Of a DNA stretch of 64,000 nucleotides, positions 52,872 to 62,154 are shown piece by piece. A program made the translations under genes and the position numbers. Origin of the DNA: Spirochaetae bacterium HGW-Spirochaetae-1 (GTDB taxonomy: Bacteria; Spirochaetota; UBA4802; UBA5550); assembly GCA_002839375.1 (NCBI GenBank), contig PGXY01000012.1:8430-72429 (forward strand), given 5' to 3'. Under the pieces are notes generated by a model that worked only from the letters and a program-made list of their open reading frames with translations, made no database searches and had not been told where the DNA came from. Position 1 is the stretch's first letter; each line of letters opens with the position of its first letter.

Positions 52872-54281
52872 TCATGGCAATTCTTCCTGATCGGAGAAAG
52901 CCGCCGTATAATACTTTGTGTCAGTGGAATCTTTATAGTCGAGATGTAACGTGTAAATTTTCCCATTTTTTGACTGGTATGCTGAAAACCAGAGCTGACC
53001 ATTATATACCGATGTGGTAAGGGGGCTCAGGATAAAGTCGGCATCATCCGTTGACTGCGGTTCATTCCATATTCCATCGAAATAAGATACATAAAAAAGA
53101 GAGCTGTAACCCGTCATCCGTACGGCCATGGGGCTGCCTGTCCCATAGTCAAAGAATGGGTATGTCATAAAAAGATTGTAATTATGGTCGATGAGCGTTA
53201 TAGAATGCTCTCCGGTCCATTTGGTTCCATCATAGTAGTTGATATATTGGTCGTATGAGACTGCAATTTTATTATTCAATGACACTGCCCGGATATATGT
53301 ATGGCCATAGGCATTGAACTGGACTAAAGAAGTACTGAATGTATCATTGAAATCAGCAGGTCCGATCCAGTCGCTGCCATTATAATACAGGTGAAATATG
53401 TATTGATTTTGATCAGTTGTATTTGTAGGGACTGAATTAAAGAAGATATGAATCTGTCCATTTTTAAGTTTTACAGCCGCAAGACTTGTATACATAGAAT
53501 ATGTATATGCCGTACCGGACCACATGAAAATATAGTCGCTGTCAATAACCGGTACATTCCATGAATTAGCTGACATATTATAGTCAGCGTTAAGAATCTG
53601 GTTGCGGGAGGCAAAAAATATGTTAATAATGCTGCCCACCCTGACAACCTGGAATCCTCCAGCCATGGTGCTTCCCGATAAAATGTTTTGAGTTATAACA
53701 GGCTTTCCGGGCTGTTTTATTACTGCAACAGGACCGTCTGTACCGGAGCTGGCGACAAATGCGTAGATATCATTGTCTATGTAGGATGTGTGAGTTGAAC
53801 TCCCTGCCGCCTGATTTCCGGTGATAGTATAAAGAAGTTCCAGGCTGCTATCCCCAAACTGCATGGAAAATATACGAAGATAGCGGTACGTTGTAGAACC
53901 TGATGTATAATATTGAAATGTGGATATATAAATGTTCCCATTGTTGTCCATGTCGACAGTCTGGAGGCACATGCCTGAATATTGAGATGTCATACTTAAA
54001 CTGACAACCGGACCGGTTGTCAGTCCATGCTCATAACATTGTATGTTCAATGAGCTGTCGATCGTATTTATTATTACGGATTGTCCTTTATCGTTTCCAG
54101 CTACCATAAAAGTACGAATCCATCCAGACCATTCAGTTGAGCCTTCGATATATTGATCCTCTGTGTGTCGGGGAAACCACTTATAATTAAAAGCATCGGA
54201 CGGACTATTACCACCGGTGCCGCCGCAGTACAGGAATATCATCGAAAGAAAGAAAATAAAGAGCCTGATAGAATATTTCAT
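52872..54281 (-). CDS. Lipoprotein of unknown function
   Basis: A 469-residue lipoprotein; the lipidation Cys is likely in IFLYCGGTGG. The mature part is rich in strands, Tyr, Ser, Asn and Asp, with repeated motifs such as DMDNNGNIYISTFQYY and SLAAVKLKNGQIHIFFNS. These suggest a beta-propeller or repeated-strand surface protein. It precedes the three tandem lipoproteins on the same strand. I do not recognise it, and the Asn/Asp-rich loops may bind calcium. Confidence 0.7.
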   Translation of the reverse strand: MKYSIRLFIFFLSMIFLYCGGTGGNSPSDAFNYKWFPRHTEDQYIEGSTEWSGWIRTFMVAGNDKGQSVIINTIDSSLNIQCYEHGLTTGPVVSLSMTSQYSGMCLQTVDMDNNGNIYISTFQYYTSGSTTYRYLRIFSMQFGDSSLELLYTITGNQAAGSSTHTSYIDNDIYAFVASSGTDGPVAVIKQPGKPVITQNILSGSTMAGGFQVVRVGSIINIFFASRNQILNADYNMSANSWNVPVIDSDYIFMWSGTAYTYSMYTSLAAVKLKNGQIHIFFNSVPTNTTDQNQYIFHLYYNGSDWIGPADFNDTFSTSLVQFNAYGHTYIRAVSLNNKIAVSYDQYINYYDGTKWTGEHSITLIDHNYNLFMTYPFFDYGTGSPMAVRMTGYSSLFYVSYFDGIWNEPQSTDDADFILSPLTTSVYNGQLWFSAYQSKNGKIYTLHLDYKDSTDTKYYTAAFSDQEELP

Positions 54282-54359
54282 AATTACCTCTGAATAAATT
54301 AAAGCCATAATAGAGTCATTAATAGAATAACTGCTGTTATGTCAATAACGATATGAATA

Positions 54360-55433
54360 TTATCGTATCAATCTTCGCATCAGCCACTCGAAACCATATT
54401 TGAATTCAATCCTGCCCCACAGTGAAGATAAATACATCATGATGAATATGAATGTGCCTGTTATCATTAATGTGGTTCCGGCAGAAAATGTTCTGTGCAG
54501 TCCTATCATCCTCAGGGCTTCATTAAAAAGAACAATATGTACCATGAACCAGGTAAGTGAAGACCTGCCCGTGAGGGTCAGAGCCCCGGCTATTTTTCCC
54601 CGCAGAAGATCCCTCAAAACATAGAAGAATATCAACAGAAACAGGGCGATCCCCAGCAGCATGAACGTGAGAGCCGGCAGTGCCGGATAAAAATAGGGCA
54701 GCCAGGCGAATATTCTGAAAAATGTGCCGTAGGTTGCAAAGGCATAGCCGTGCCTGTACAGGGCCATGAGCGTGATGCCCGCGGTAATACATCCGGCGGC
54801 GGCCATGAACAGGTTCACTATCGTCTTTTTTTCTATCCAGCGCTTCGAAACTATGCCCGCCATAAAGAAAGCGGCCCAGGGGAAAACAGGAAAATGTCCC
54901 TCGGCAAAGACGAGGCGCAGGAGGCCGCCCGTCATCCCCGCATTGTTCATGTGACTGTTGTTCAGGAGGAGGGGCGTTCCCAGCATGGTCTGAAGGAGCG
55001 CGGCGGAAATGACAACGAAAACTGCGAGAATCAACAGATACACGGTTTTCATGCGGTTCAGAACGGGCGCGATCATGAGGCACAGGCCCATGGTATGGAG
55101 CACGTACCAGGACCAGGGAACAAACCAGTGAGGCGTAAGAAGATTCAGGATATATCCGCAGCCCAGGACAAAGAGCCCCCGTTTGACCAGGCTCTGACCC
55201 CTGTTCCCCTCCCGGGCCAGGAAGAGCGCCGAACCCATCCCCGAGAGCAGGAGAAAAACCGGCGCGGCGAAATTTCCCGCAAAGTTCAGGCATACCATGA
55301 CGGGATGTTCCGGGAAGGTCATGGCGTAGGACAGCCACTTCTTTTGCCAGAGCCAGGTCAGCAGGTGCTGCTGTACCATGAGTATCACGGCCAGGCCGCG
55401 CAGGGCGTCGATATATGCGAAGCGTTTATTCAT
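54360..55433 (-). CDS. DUF1624/acyltransferase-3-like membrane protein
   Basis: A 357-residue protein with about ten membrane segments. It opens RFAYIDALRGLAVILMVQQH, the signature of heparan-alpha-glucosaminide N-acetyltransferase-like (DUF1624) and acyltransferase-3 relatives. These families move acyl groups to sugars or lipids at the membrane. I start at ATG 55433; a GTG three codons upstream is possible, and neither has a clear ribosome site. It stands alone, next to a repeat region. Confidence 0.75.
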   Translation of the reverse strand: MNKRFAYIDALRGLAVILMVQQHLLTWLWQKKWLSYAMTFPEHPVMVCLNFAGNFAAPVFLLLSGMGSALFLAREGNRGQSLVKRGLFVLGCGYILNLLTPHWFVPWSWYVLHTMGLCLMIAPVLNRMKTVYLLILAVFVVISAALLQTMLGTPLLLNNSHMNNAGMTGGLLRLVFAEGHFPVFPWAAFFMAGIVSKRWIEKKTIVNLFMAAAGCITAGITLMALYRHGYAFATYGTFFRIFAWLPYFYPALPALTFMLLGIALFLLIFFYVLRDLLRGKIAGALTLTGRSSLTWFMVHIVLFNEALRMIGLHRTFSAGTTLMITGTFIFIMMYLSSLWGRIEFKYGFEWLMRRLIR

Positions 55434-55506
55434 GCCGGGCACTGTAGCATTATCAATGGCTTTGTGTCAATCCGAGTATAAGAAATTTATCAAAATAAAA
55501 GACAGA

Positions 55507-55601
55507 TTCACAGGAAGAACGCGAAGGACGCGAAGAGGACCCCGGCGTAGAAAATCAAAACATATACAAATCTATTGTCGCCACCCCTGGGAGGGGTTTA
55601 A
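55507..55601 (-). repeat. Dispersed palindromic repeat, copy R3
   Basis: On the minus strand AAACCCCTCCCAGGGGTGGC leads, then a spacer and CGCCGGGGTCC, then TTCGCGTTCTTCCTGTGAA. All three blocks match copy R2 (5537-5632), in the opposite orientation. The 450-bp gap up to 55881 contains this copy, a shorter piece (55688-55716) and no gene I can support. Confidence 0.8.
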
Positions 55602-55687
55602 AATATTTTTAATACTTCCAGAGTTCTACTCTGAAGAATTAAGTGGATTCCGAACCCAGGAAGAAGATTTATAATGATATTAACGAT

Positions 55688-55716
55688 TCAAAAACCCCCT
55701 ATGGGGGTGGCAGCTA
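55688..55716 (+). repeat. Partial copy of the dispersed palindromic repeat (R4)
   Basis: AAACCCCCTATGGGGGTGGC matches the palindrome of the family, but the second block (CGCCGGGGT) is not seen behind it. It faces copy R3 across about 90 bp. Confidence 0.6.
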
Positions 55717-55881
55717 TGAATTGAAGGTAGGGAGCAGATATATTTGCCGGGGGCCACTCTCCCAGTTATATCTTTTTCAGTAAAACATGTTGACATAGAG
55801 TTTCACCTGCCGCTACTATTCCCTGTTTCAGTAAACCGGCATCAAAAAAAGTGACGCTTCAGTCAGAGAGGAAAGGTACAG

Positions 55882-56823
55882 ATGGACAAAGTTCTCAAAT
55901 TTATCAACACGAAACTTTCCCTCTGGGTCATTATCTTCGCCGTCATCGCCTATAATTTCCCCTTCCTGTTTCTTTCGGTGAAATCGTACATAAATGTTTT
56001 TTTTGCCATCACCATGTTCGGCATCGGCCTGGTCATTACCGAAGAGGATTACCGGAACATAATCCGGTCGCCGTGGCAGATACTGTACGGGAACCTGTGC
56101 CAGTTCACCATCATGCCGCTCCTGGCCCTGGTGACGTCGTGGCTGTTCAACCTTTCCGATGAAATCACCGTGGGCCTCATACTCACCGGCGCGGCGCCCG
56201 GGGCCATGACCAGCAATGTAATATCCTACCTCTCCGACGGCGACGTGGCCTATTCGGTTTCACTCACGGCCGTGGCAACGATACTGGCCCCGGTTCTGAC
56301 GCCGCTTATAACACTGGTCCTGGCGGGAAAATATATCCCCATTCCTTTTATAAGCATGTTCATGACCATCATATACACCGTGGTTATTCCGCTCCTGGCG
56401 GGGTTCGCCATACGGAGGATGTCCCCCGCCTTTATCATGAAGCTTCACGATGGTCCAGCCACGATTTCCGTCCTGGCTATCGTTGTGATCACTTCCTATG
56501 TCGTGGCCGCCAACCGGAACAACCTGGGGCAGGCGACAGCCCTCATATTCGGGGCCGTGGTTTTTCATAACCTGACAGGAATGGTGCTGGGTTTCCTTGC
56601 CGGCAAAGCGGCGCGATATGATTTCAGAAGGACAAAAACCCTTTCCATCGAGATAGGCATGCAGAACGCCGGACTGGGTGTGGTGTTGGCCCTTCAGCAT
56701 TTTTCCGCTGAAGTCGCTATCCCTGCCGCCATATTCACCATCTGGTGCATTGTATCGGCGTCCCTTCTTGTTAATTTCTGGAAATTTTTCAGCCGCTTTA
56801 ATACCGCGGCAGCGGAATCATAA
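55882..56823 (+). CDS. Bile acid:sodium symporter (BASS) family transporter
   Basis: A 313-residue membrane protein with nine or ten hydrophobic segments. GIGLVITEEDYRNIIRSPWQ, FTIMPLLALVTSWLF and LTGAAPGAMTSNVISYLSDG are typical of the family, and ETLSIEIGMQNAGLGVVLAL-like sequence appears near the end. BASS proteins import organic anions with sodium. The family has no single bacterial substrate. It has AGAGGAAAGG before the start and is followed by a lipoprotein gene 28 bp downstream. Confidence 0.9.
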   Translation: MDKVLKFINTKLSLWVIIFAVIAYNFPFLFLSVKSYINVFFAITMFGIGLVITEEDYRNIIRSPWQILYGNLCQFTIMPLLALVTSWLFNLSDEITVGLILTGAAPGAMTSNVISYLSDGDVAYSVSLTAVATILAPVLTPLITLVLAGKYIPIPFISMFMTIIYTVVIPLLAGFAIRRMSPAFIMKLHDGPATISVLAIVVITSYVVAANRNNLGQATALIFGAVVFHNLTGMVLGFLAGKAARYDFRRTKTLSIEIGMQNAGLGVVLALQHFSAEVAIPAAIFTIWCIVSASLLVNFWKFFSRFNTAAAES

Positions 56824-56851
56824 TCAATAATTACCTATACAGGGGTATCGC

Positions 56852-58057
56852 ATGAAAAAATTTGTATTTATTCTCGTGTCATTGCTTGTAATCACAACAC
56901 TTTCCTGCAGTACGGTCCCCATGCAGGAACGAAAAGAAAAGGTGACGGGCGTTCTGGAACTTCTCAACCGCGGCGACCTCCAGGGTGTTGAACGCGAGAC
57001 AGGGGGCATTCTTTCACGGGACAGGGGCAATCCCTACGCGGCTCTCCTGCGCGCCATCGAAAGATATATCAGCATGAGCATGGACCTGTACCGGTTTTTC
57101 AATACCAACTTCAGTGAATTTGAACAGGATGATGACTTCAATATAAAATTGATCCAGGATAAATTACAGGAAACGGACAAGCGCCTGGAAGATATAATGG
57201 CCGACCTGGAGACCGCTTCAAAGCACAAGGATATGAAGATAGCCCTGACACCGGCGCTGTGGCATTTCGACTGGAACCAGGACGGCGTTTTTGCCGATGA
57301 GGACCGGGCCTTTCTCGAAGTGGAAAACGACGGACAGGGAGGAGACATCCCGGAAGGAGATCCGCGCCGCAGGCCTGAAGTCCATTTTGATCACGGTGAT
57401 GTGCTGTGGGCCATGGCCTATATCCATTTTCACCGCGCCGTAGTGCAGGGCGCCATGGCCTTTGACTGGAATGATATAAAGACAACCCTGCAGAGCGTGG
57501 ATGATACGGGTAAAATTTCAATACGGATAAAAACGAAAAAAGTGCGAGATGCCCGGGACTCCATTCTCCAGGGACTGGCCTTTTCCGGCGCCGCGCGAAA
57601 AGCCTATCTTGCTGAGAGTGATGATGACAATGAATGGATTCCCAATCCTCGCCAAAAGAGAACGGCCCTGCCGCTTCCCGTTACGGAAGTACACTACGAG
57701 GCCTGGGAAAATATTTTATCGGACCTGAGGCTCATCGTCACCGGGAAGGAGTGCCTGAAGGCATCGGACCTCATGAGTTTTTTCCAGATATCAACGGAGT
57801 GGCATCCCAAGGGGTACTTTGATCTGGGAGGAATGTTGAGTAATCCCAAAGATATTGATATTGAAGTGACCAAAACCATGGCATTCATGTCCATCGGCTA
57901 CCTCGACGGATTTTTCGAAGGCATCTGGGGAAAGTTCTATGCCTATGATAAAAAGGCCTCACTGCTGCCCCTGCGGCTTATGAAAATGAAAAATGAAATT
58001 GACCTTGGCCAGGATTCCCTGGAGGACAAACTGCGGTATCTGATCTGGATCAATTAG
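56852..58057 (+). CDS. Lipoprotein of unknown function
   Basis: A 401-residue lipoprotein with lipobox Cys in VITTLSCSTV. The helical body has TPR-like pairs at the start (VLELLNRGDLQGVERETGGI) and a possible calcium loop, DWNQDGVFADED (about 142-153). The remainder is helical and acidic, with PALWHFDWNQDG and VLWAMAYIHFHRAVVQGAMA segments. I do not recognise the family. It follows the BASS gene on the same strand, which suggests co-transcription but not a shared function. Confidence 0.7.
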   Translation: MKKFVFILVSLLVITTLSCSTVPMQERKEKVTGVLELLNRGDLQGVERETGGILSRDRGNPYAALLRAIERYISMSMDLYRFFNTNFSEFEQDDDFNIKLIQDKLQETDKRLEDIMADLETASKHKDMKIALTPALWHFDWNQDGVFADEDRAFLEVENDGQGGDIPEGDPRRRPEVHFDHGDVLWAMAYIHFHRAVVQGAMAFDWNDIKTTLQSVDDTGKISIRIKTKKVRDARDSILQGLAFSGAARKAYLAESDDDNEWIPNPRQKRTALPLPVTEVHYEAWENILSDLRLIVTGKECLKASDLMSFFQISTEWHPKGYFDLGGMLSNPKDIDIEVTKTMAFMSIGYLDGFFEGIWGKFYAYDKKASLLPLRLMKMKNEIDLGQDSLEDKLRYLIWIN

Positions 58058-58256
58058 CGGTTTGCCGGGATGCATTAATGTTTTTTATTTGAATCTCGCC
58101 GTTAACCTTTAAACCAGGAAATGATAAACGTACATTATTTCCAGCGTAACTCTTTGCGTCTTGGCGCCTTTCCAGACGAATACATTCCTCGAACGTGGTT
58201 ATTGATGATATGATGCTGGATTTCATGATGTGGATGTTGCAATAGCACTTTTTATT

Positions 58257-58532
58257 TCAAGCCTGTTCTTTTTTCTTTTTCTTTTCCCTGGAAACTATAT
58301 CATGCAGGTCTTTAAGTCCCATCATCATTGCTGTTTTTAACACATTTTGATATCCCATCCCCATGAATCGGTCAAGGTCATGTGCGTCTTCATAGACCTC
58401 GTGGGTTATGTTTATAGTAATTCTTTTTGTTTCGGCTTTATAAACTTTCTTCTTCTTGTCTGCCTGTAACATCATGTCGGATAAATCAGTTTTATCATAA
58501 TACGACGCATCAATTTGCTTTTTCTTTTTCAT
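58257..58532 (-). CDS. Possible antitoxin partner of the DUF4258 protein
   Basis: A 91-residue, very Lys-rich protein. The middle (ETKRITINITHEVYEDAHDL, then MGYQNVLKTAMMMGLKDLHD) resembles the ribbon-helix-helix and helix of small antitoxins of BrnA/CopG type. It overlaps the DUF4258 gene by 23 bases. Toxin-first order is like BrnTA. Both genes are intact, unlike the TA pairs at the left end. Assignment is by context. Confidence 0.55.
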   Translation of the reverse strand: MKKKKQIDASYYDKTDLSDMMLQADKKKKVYKAETKRITINITHEVYEDAHDLDRFMGMGYQNVLKTAMMMGLKDLHDIVSREKKKKKEQA

Positions 58533-58788
58533 GGTGAATTACCTCGTTATAAATTTCTTTTTCATTTTTCCTCATATTTCTCGCCGTTACGATTGTGCAA
58601 GTTTCTCGATTGTAGACTACAAGAAGGTATTTTACGCCATCCTTTCCGAAATAGAGATCCAAATCTTCATCTCTGGTGCTTGGGTAAACAATAACATCTG
58701 TTTCTTTGTTGAGGATTGCCACGATCGATTCCCTGGAAATTATGCGCTCCTCCATGCAGTCGAGACTGTGCTTCGAAAATTTATTCAT
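58510..58788 (-). CDS. DUF4258 protein, possible RNase toxin
   Basis: A 92-residue protein of the DUF4258 family: FSKHSLDCMEERIISRESI at the start, VKYLLVVYNRETCTIVTARN at the end. The His-x6-R and the terminal strands agree with the RelE/BrnT-like fold, and family members are often toxins. The gene overlaps the partner by 23 bases. No ribosome site stands out because the region is AT-rich. Confidence 0.65.
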   Translation of the reverse strand: MNKFSKHSLDCMEERIISRESIVAILNKETDVIVYPSTRDEDLDLYFGKDGVKYLLVVYNRETCTIVTARNMRKNEKEIYNEVIHHEKEKAN

Positions 58789-58984
58789 GCATATAATATA
58801 TGTATAATGTATGTTATTGTCAACGATAATTCAAGATAGTTAGTCGGCAAAGCCCTCTTTCAGGGCTCCTGCCTGAAAAGTGTGAGGAGCGGACCTCTAT
58901 GCTTGCGTGATTGGATTCCTTAATTTTTACCTGATTTCAGGTATTGAGGTAAAATCATAATAATATGGAATGAGCCATATTTTT

Positions 58985-59218
58985 TTATAACCTGCGGTAA
59001 CTGAACCAGGGGCTCTGTCCCTTCAGGGGGCAGCTCAGGGCCGGACAGGATATACTTTCTTCATCAGAGGGGCGGGGGACGGAAATGATTCCCCGGTTTC
59101 CCTGGTCCGCCCATTCCTGCGCTTCCTTTCTGGTGCGCACATATCCCGCCGAATACACATTTTCCTTAAAACAGTGCCGGTATCCGTAGATCAGTTCATA
59201 TGAACGCTTGCTGGTCAT
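58985..59218 (-). CDS. Small protein of unknown function
   Basis: A 77-residue frame, MTSKRSYELIYGYRHCFKEN, with an end rich in Pro and Cys (CPALSCPLKGQSPWFSYRRL). A KEAQEWADQGNRG segment in the middle looks like a short helix. It has no clear ribosome site. The gap to the DUF4258 gene contains an inverted repeat AGCCCT...AGGGCT that could be a terminator. Supported only by frame and composition. Confidence 0.4.
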   Translation of the reverse strand: MTSKRSYELIYGYRHCFKENVYSAGYVRTRKEAQEWADQGNRGIISVPRPSDEESISCPALSCPLKGQSPWFSYRRL

Positions 59219-59339
59219 GGGTTTCGCGTTATCGTATTTAATTTATCATTGACAATATAACAATAGTTGAATACTATTCAAATATAAAACATATAATAGG
59301 ATTTGTCAAGATAATCATGATCGATTGGGAGGATTATCC

Positions 59340-60176
59340 ATGAAAGATGATATGGCAGGGAAAACTGCTCTCGTAACCGGGGCCGGTAAAAAAACCGGTA
59401 TCGGCTTTGGTATTGCCAAAAGCCTGGCCGGCCGGGGAGCCCACATTGTCATCGCTGACCTGGGGGCTCTGACCCCGGGGGATCCTGAAAAGGGGGCTGG
59501 TGCGCGGCGGGAAATGGAAGATATTTGCGCATTTCTGCGTGAAACATATTCAGTAAGGGCTCTTGCCGTCGATGTGGATGTAACCGACAACGGGAAAATA
59601 GCTGCCATGATCGCGTCGATAAAGAAAGATTTTCAGCACATCGATATTCTCTGCAATAACGCGGGAGCTTCCTTTGGAGTTCCGGCCGCCTTTCATACCT
59701 ATGATGAGGAGCTGTGGCTCAAAACCATCGACGTAAACCTTCACGGCGCTTTCCGGATAACCAGGGCAGTGCTGCCCCTTATGACGGGAAGTCCGGGCAG
59801 TATCGTCAATACATCGTCGAGGGCAGCCAAAGTGGCGCCTCTCCTGAACGGCGCCTATGCCGTGGCAAAGGCCGGCATCAATATGCTCACCAGGGTCATG
59901 GCCAGGGAACTGGCTGGCATGAACATACGGGTCAATGCCGTATGTCCCGGGCAAATCGACACGGACCTGGAGAAATGGCGGTTCGGCCTTGAGGCGAAAC
60001 TGCTGAATTCAACCGTGGAGGCACGGGAGAAGGAAATGATTAAGACCATACCCCAGGGACGATTGGGCACCATAGAAGAAGTGGGCAGTGTCGTCGCCTT
60101 TCTGGCTTCAAATGATTCATCTTACATGACCGGGCAGACCATCAATGTCTGCGGCGGGCAGCTCATGGAATTGTAA
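59340..60176 (+). CDS. Short-chain dehydrogenase/reductase
   Basis: A 278-residue classical SDR. The cofactor loop is TGAGKKTGIGFGIAKSLAGR, then IVIADLGALT with an acidic residue suggesting NAD(H), NNAGASFG, and the catalytic pair in NGAYAVAKAGINML. I start at 59340 behind GGGAGG rather than at 59325. It is first in a pair with the ThDP enzyme (16 bp gap). Substrate unknown; a 2-hydroxyacid or 3-ketoacyl compound would fit the partner. Confidence 0.9.
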   Translation: MKDDMAGKTALVTGAGKKTGIGFGIAKSLAGRGAHIVIADLGALTPGDPEKGAGARREMEDICAFLRETYSVRALAVDVDVTDNGKIAAMIASIKKDFQHIDILCNNAGASFGVPAAFHTYDEELWLKTIDVNLHGAFRITRAVLPLMTGSPGSIVNTSSRAAKVAPLLNGAYAVAKAGINMLTRVMARELAGMNIRVNAVCPGQIDTDLEKWRFGLEAKLLNSTVEAREKEMIKTIPQGRLGTIEEVGSVVAFLASNDSSYMTGQTINVCGGQLMEL

Positions 60177-60192
60177 AAACCGGAGGAATATC

Positions 60193-61881
60193 ATGAACGA
60201 AATTACGGGAGGACAGCTTGCGGCTGAGGCCCTTGTGGCAAGAAAAGTGGAGAAGATATTCACGCTCAGCGGCGGCCACATAACACCCATTTATCAGCAC
60301 CTGGAAAATACAAGCGTGGAACTATTCGATACGCGCCACGAACAGGCCGCCGTTTTTATGGCTGAGGCCACGGCCCGCATGACACGGAAGGCGGCCACGG
60401 TCATGGTAACGGCGGGCCCGGGATTCACCAACGCACTGACGGGGATAGCCAGCGCCAGTCTCTCCAACGCTCCGATTGTTCTCATCGCCGGGTGTGTCGG
60501 CCTGGAAACCAGGGAAAAACTGGACCTCCAGGATATGCGCCAGGCCCCGGTGATCGAGCCCATGGTGAAGAAGGCCCTTGTCTGTCATAAAACCGAACGC
60601 ATTCCCGAATATATCGACATGGCCTATCGCATTGCCGAAAGCGGAAGGCCCGGGCCCGTGTACCTGGAACTTCCCGTTGATGTGCTCAACGCCAAAATCG
60701 ATGCGGAAAAGGCCGTAAGGCCCATGACGGTCATGGAATCACGACCCGTGGACCTGGCAGGGGCAAAAAAGATTATCGATCTTCTGGCCAAATCAGAGAG
60801 GCCCATGATAATTGGCGGCAGCGGTGTCTGGTATTCCCGCAGTGAAACGGTTCTGAAAGATTTTATTGAAAAGACCGGCGCGCCTCTCTATACCTTTGCC
60901 ATGGGCCGCGGTGTAGTTCCCGATACGCATAAACTTTGTTTTGAATCATCCCTGGCCATACGACCGGGATCGGCAATGCATGCCAGCCTGAACGCGGACC
61001 TGGTAATAATTCTCGGGACCCGCCTGAGTCTTTTTAACATATTCGGAGGAATTTATAACCGGAATGCGCGTATGGTGCAGGTTGATATTCTGCCCGAGGA
61101 GATCGGCAGGAACCGGTCCATCGACGTGCCCATTGTCAGCGATATCAGGTCGCTCCTCGAGGAGTGCCTGCGTCTCGCGGGGAAAAAGAAAACTTCCATG
61201 GCGGAAAGATTCAAGCCCTGGGTGAAGGAACTGACCGCGAAGGATGCTGAAGGTAAAAAGCTTGCCATGCTGAACTGGAAGAGCGATACTGTTCCCATTC
61301 ATCCCCTTCGGCTGGCCTGGGAAATCAATTCATTCATGAACGGCCAGGACGATATCGTCATTGCCGACGGCGGTGACACGGCCACATGGTGCGGCATGAC
61401 CAGGACCATGCGTAAAGGGGGACATTATCTCGATTACGGACTGTACGGCAGCCTGGCCGTGGGACTTCCCTATGCCAATGCTGCAAAACTCCTGTATCCG
61501 GAGAAGAGAGTTCTCCTCATGTCGGGAGACGGGGCTATCGGGTTCAACTTCATGGAATTCGAGACGTCTGTCAGAAAGGGACTTCCTGTTGTGGCGGTGA
61601 TAAGCAATGACCAGGGCTGGGGAATGATCAGACACAGCCAGGAGATCCGCATGGGACATGCGATTCCCAACGGAACCTTCATCGGCAAGGTCAATTATCA
61701 CGGCATGGTGGAGGCCCTGGGCGGCCTGGGCCTCTACGTGGAAAAACCGGCGGATATCAGGCCGGCCCTGGAAAAAGCCTTCGCATCGGGGAAGACGGCA
61801 TGTATCAATGTCATGACCGACACCACCACGGTCAGTCCCGGCAGTATCGCCCTGGCGAACCTGGGAGGCTATAAGGCCTGA
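60193..61881 (+). CDS. Thiamine-diphosphate enzyme (acetolactate synthase/2-hydroxyacyl-CoA lyase family)
   Basis: A 562-residue enzyme. The catalytic Glu50 lies in DTRHEQAAVFMAEATARMTR. The ThDP/metal motif GDG...N is in LMSGDGAIGFNFMEFETSVR, followed by VISNDQGWGM. The opening (FTLSGGHITPIYQHLENTSV) resembles 2-hydroxyacyl-CoA lyase (HACL/ILVBL) more than acetolactate synthase. Members cleave or join carbon-carbon bonds next to a carbonyl. I start at 60193 behind GGAGGAATATC. The upstream SDR may feed or use the same intermediate. Exact reaction unknown. Confidence 0.9.
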   Translation: MNEITGGQLAAEALVARKVEKIFTLSGGHITPIYQHLENTSVELFDTRHEQAAVFMAEATARMTRKAATVMVTAGPGFTNALTGIASASLSNAPIVLIAGCVGLETREKLDLQDMRQAPVIEPMVKKALVCHKTERIPEYIDMAYRIAESGRPGPVYLELPVDVLNAKIDAEKAVRPMTVMESRPVDLAGAKKIIDLLAKSERPMIIGGSGVWYSRSETVLKDFIEKTGAPLYTFAMGRGVVPDTHKLCFESSLAIRPGSAMHASLNADLVIILGTRLSLFNIFGGIYNRNARMVQVDILPEEIGRNRSIDVPIVSDIRSLLEECLRLAGKKKTSMAERFKPWVKELTAKDAEGKKLAMLNWKSDTVPIHPLRLAWEINSFMNGQDDIVIADGGDTATWCGMTRTMRKGGHYLDYGLYGSLAVGLPYANAAKLLYPEKRVLLMSGDGAIGFNFMEFETSVRKGLPVVAVISNDQGWGMIRHSQEIRMGHAIPNGTFIGKVNYHGMVEALGGLGLYVEKPADIRPALEKAFASGKTACINVMTDTTTVSPGSIALANLGGYKA

Positions 61882-61943
61882 AAATAAAAAGGGGTTTCCC
61901 CCGGCGAATCAATAGTTGACTTTGATAGATTGGCAGTCGTTAT

Positions 61944-62014
61944 TACGGGACCCCGGCGAATATACCGTTTGATGGGCATCGATCAACAGTCGCCACCCCT
62001 ATAAGGGGTTAAAA
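61944..62014 (-). repeat. Dispersed palindromic repeat, copy R5
   Basis: On the minus strand AACCCCTTATAGGGGTGGCG is followed by CGCCGGGGTCCC about 30 bases later. The pair with R6 has opposite orientation. The 273-bp gap between the ThDP enzyme and the next SDR contains both. Confidence 0.75.
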
Positions 62015-62040
62015 CCGTCTCCCCTGGAATGGCAGATATA

Positions 62041-62105
62041 CAGCCCCTTCCAGGGGCGGCGACAAAGAATCCATGCCGCACATTACCTGTGTACGCCGGG
62101 GTGCG
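62041..62105 (+). repeat. Dispersed palindromic repeat, copy R6
   Basis: CAGCCCCTTCCAGGGGCGGC leads and TACGCCGGGGTGCGG follows at about 62092-62106. Together with R5 it forms a back-to-back pair. Small open frames here are not credible. Confidence 0.7.
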
Positions 62106-62154
62106 GCAGGGGAACATAACTGACTTTTATATAGATATTTATTGGAAATATTGA

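Noticed and set aside
54523-55338. 271-residue minus-strand frame inside the DUF1624-like gene
   Set aside because: Shifted frame of a real membrane protein; it is rich in Arg, Pro and His, as usual for shadows of GC-rich codons.
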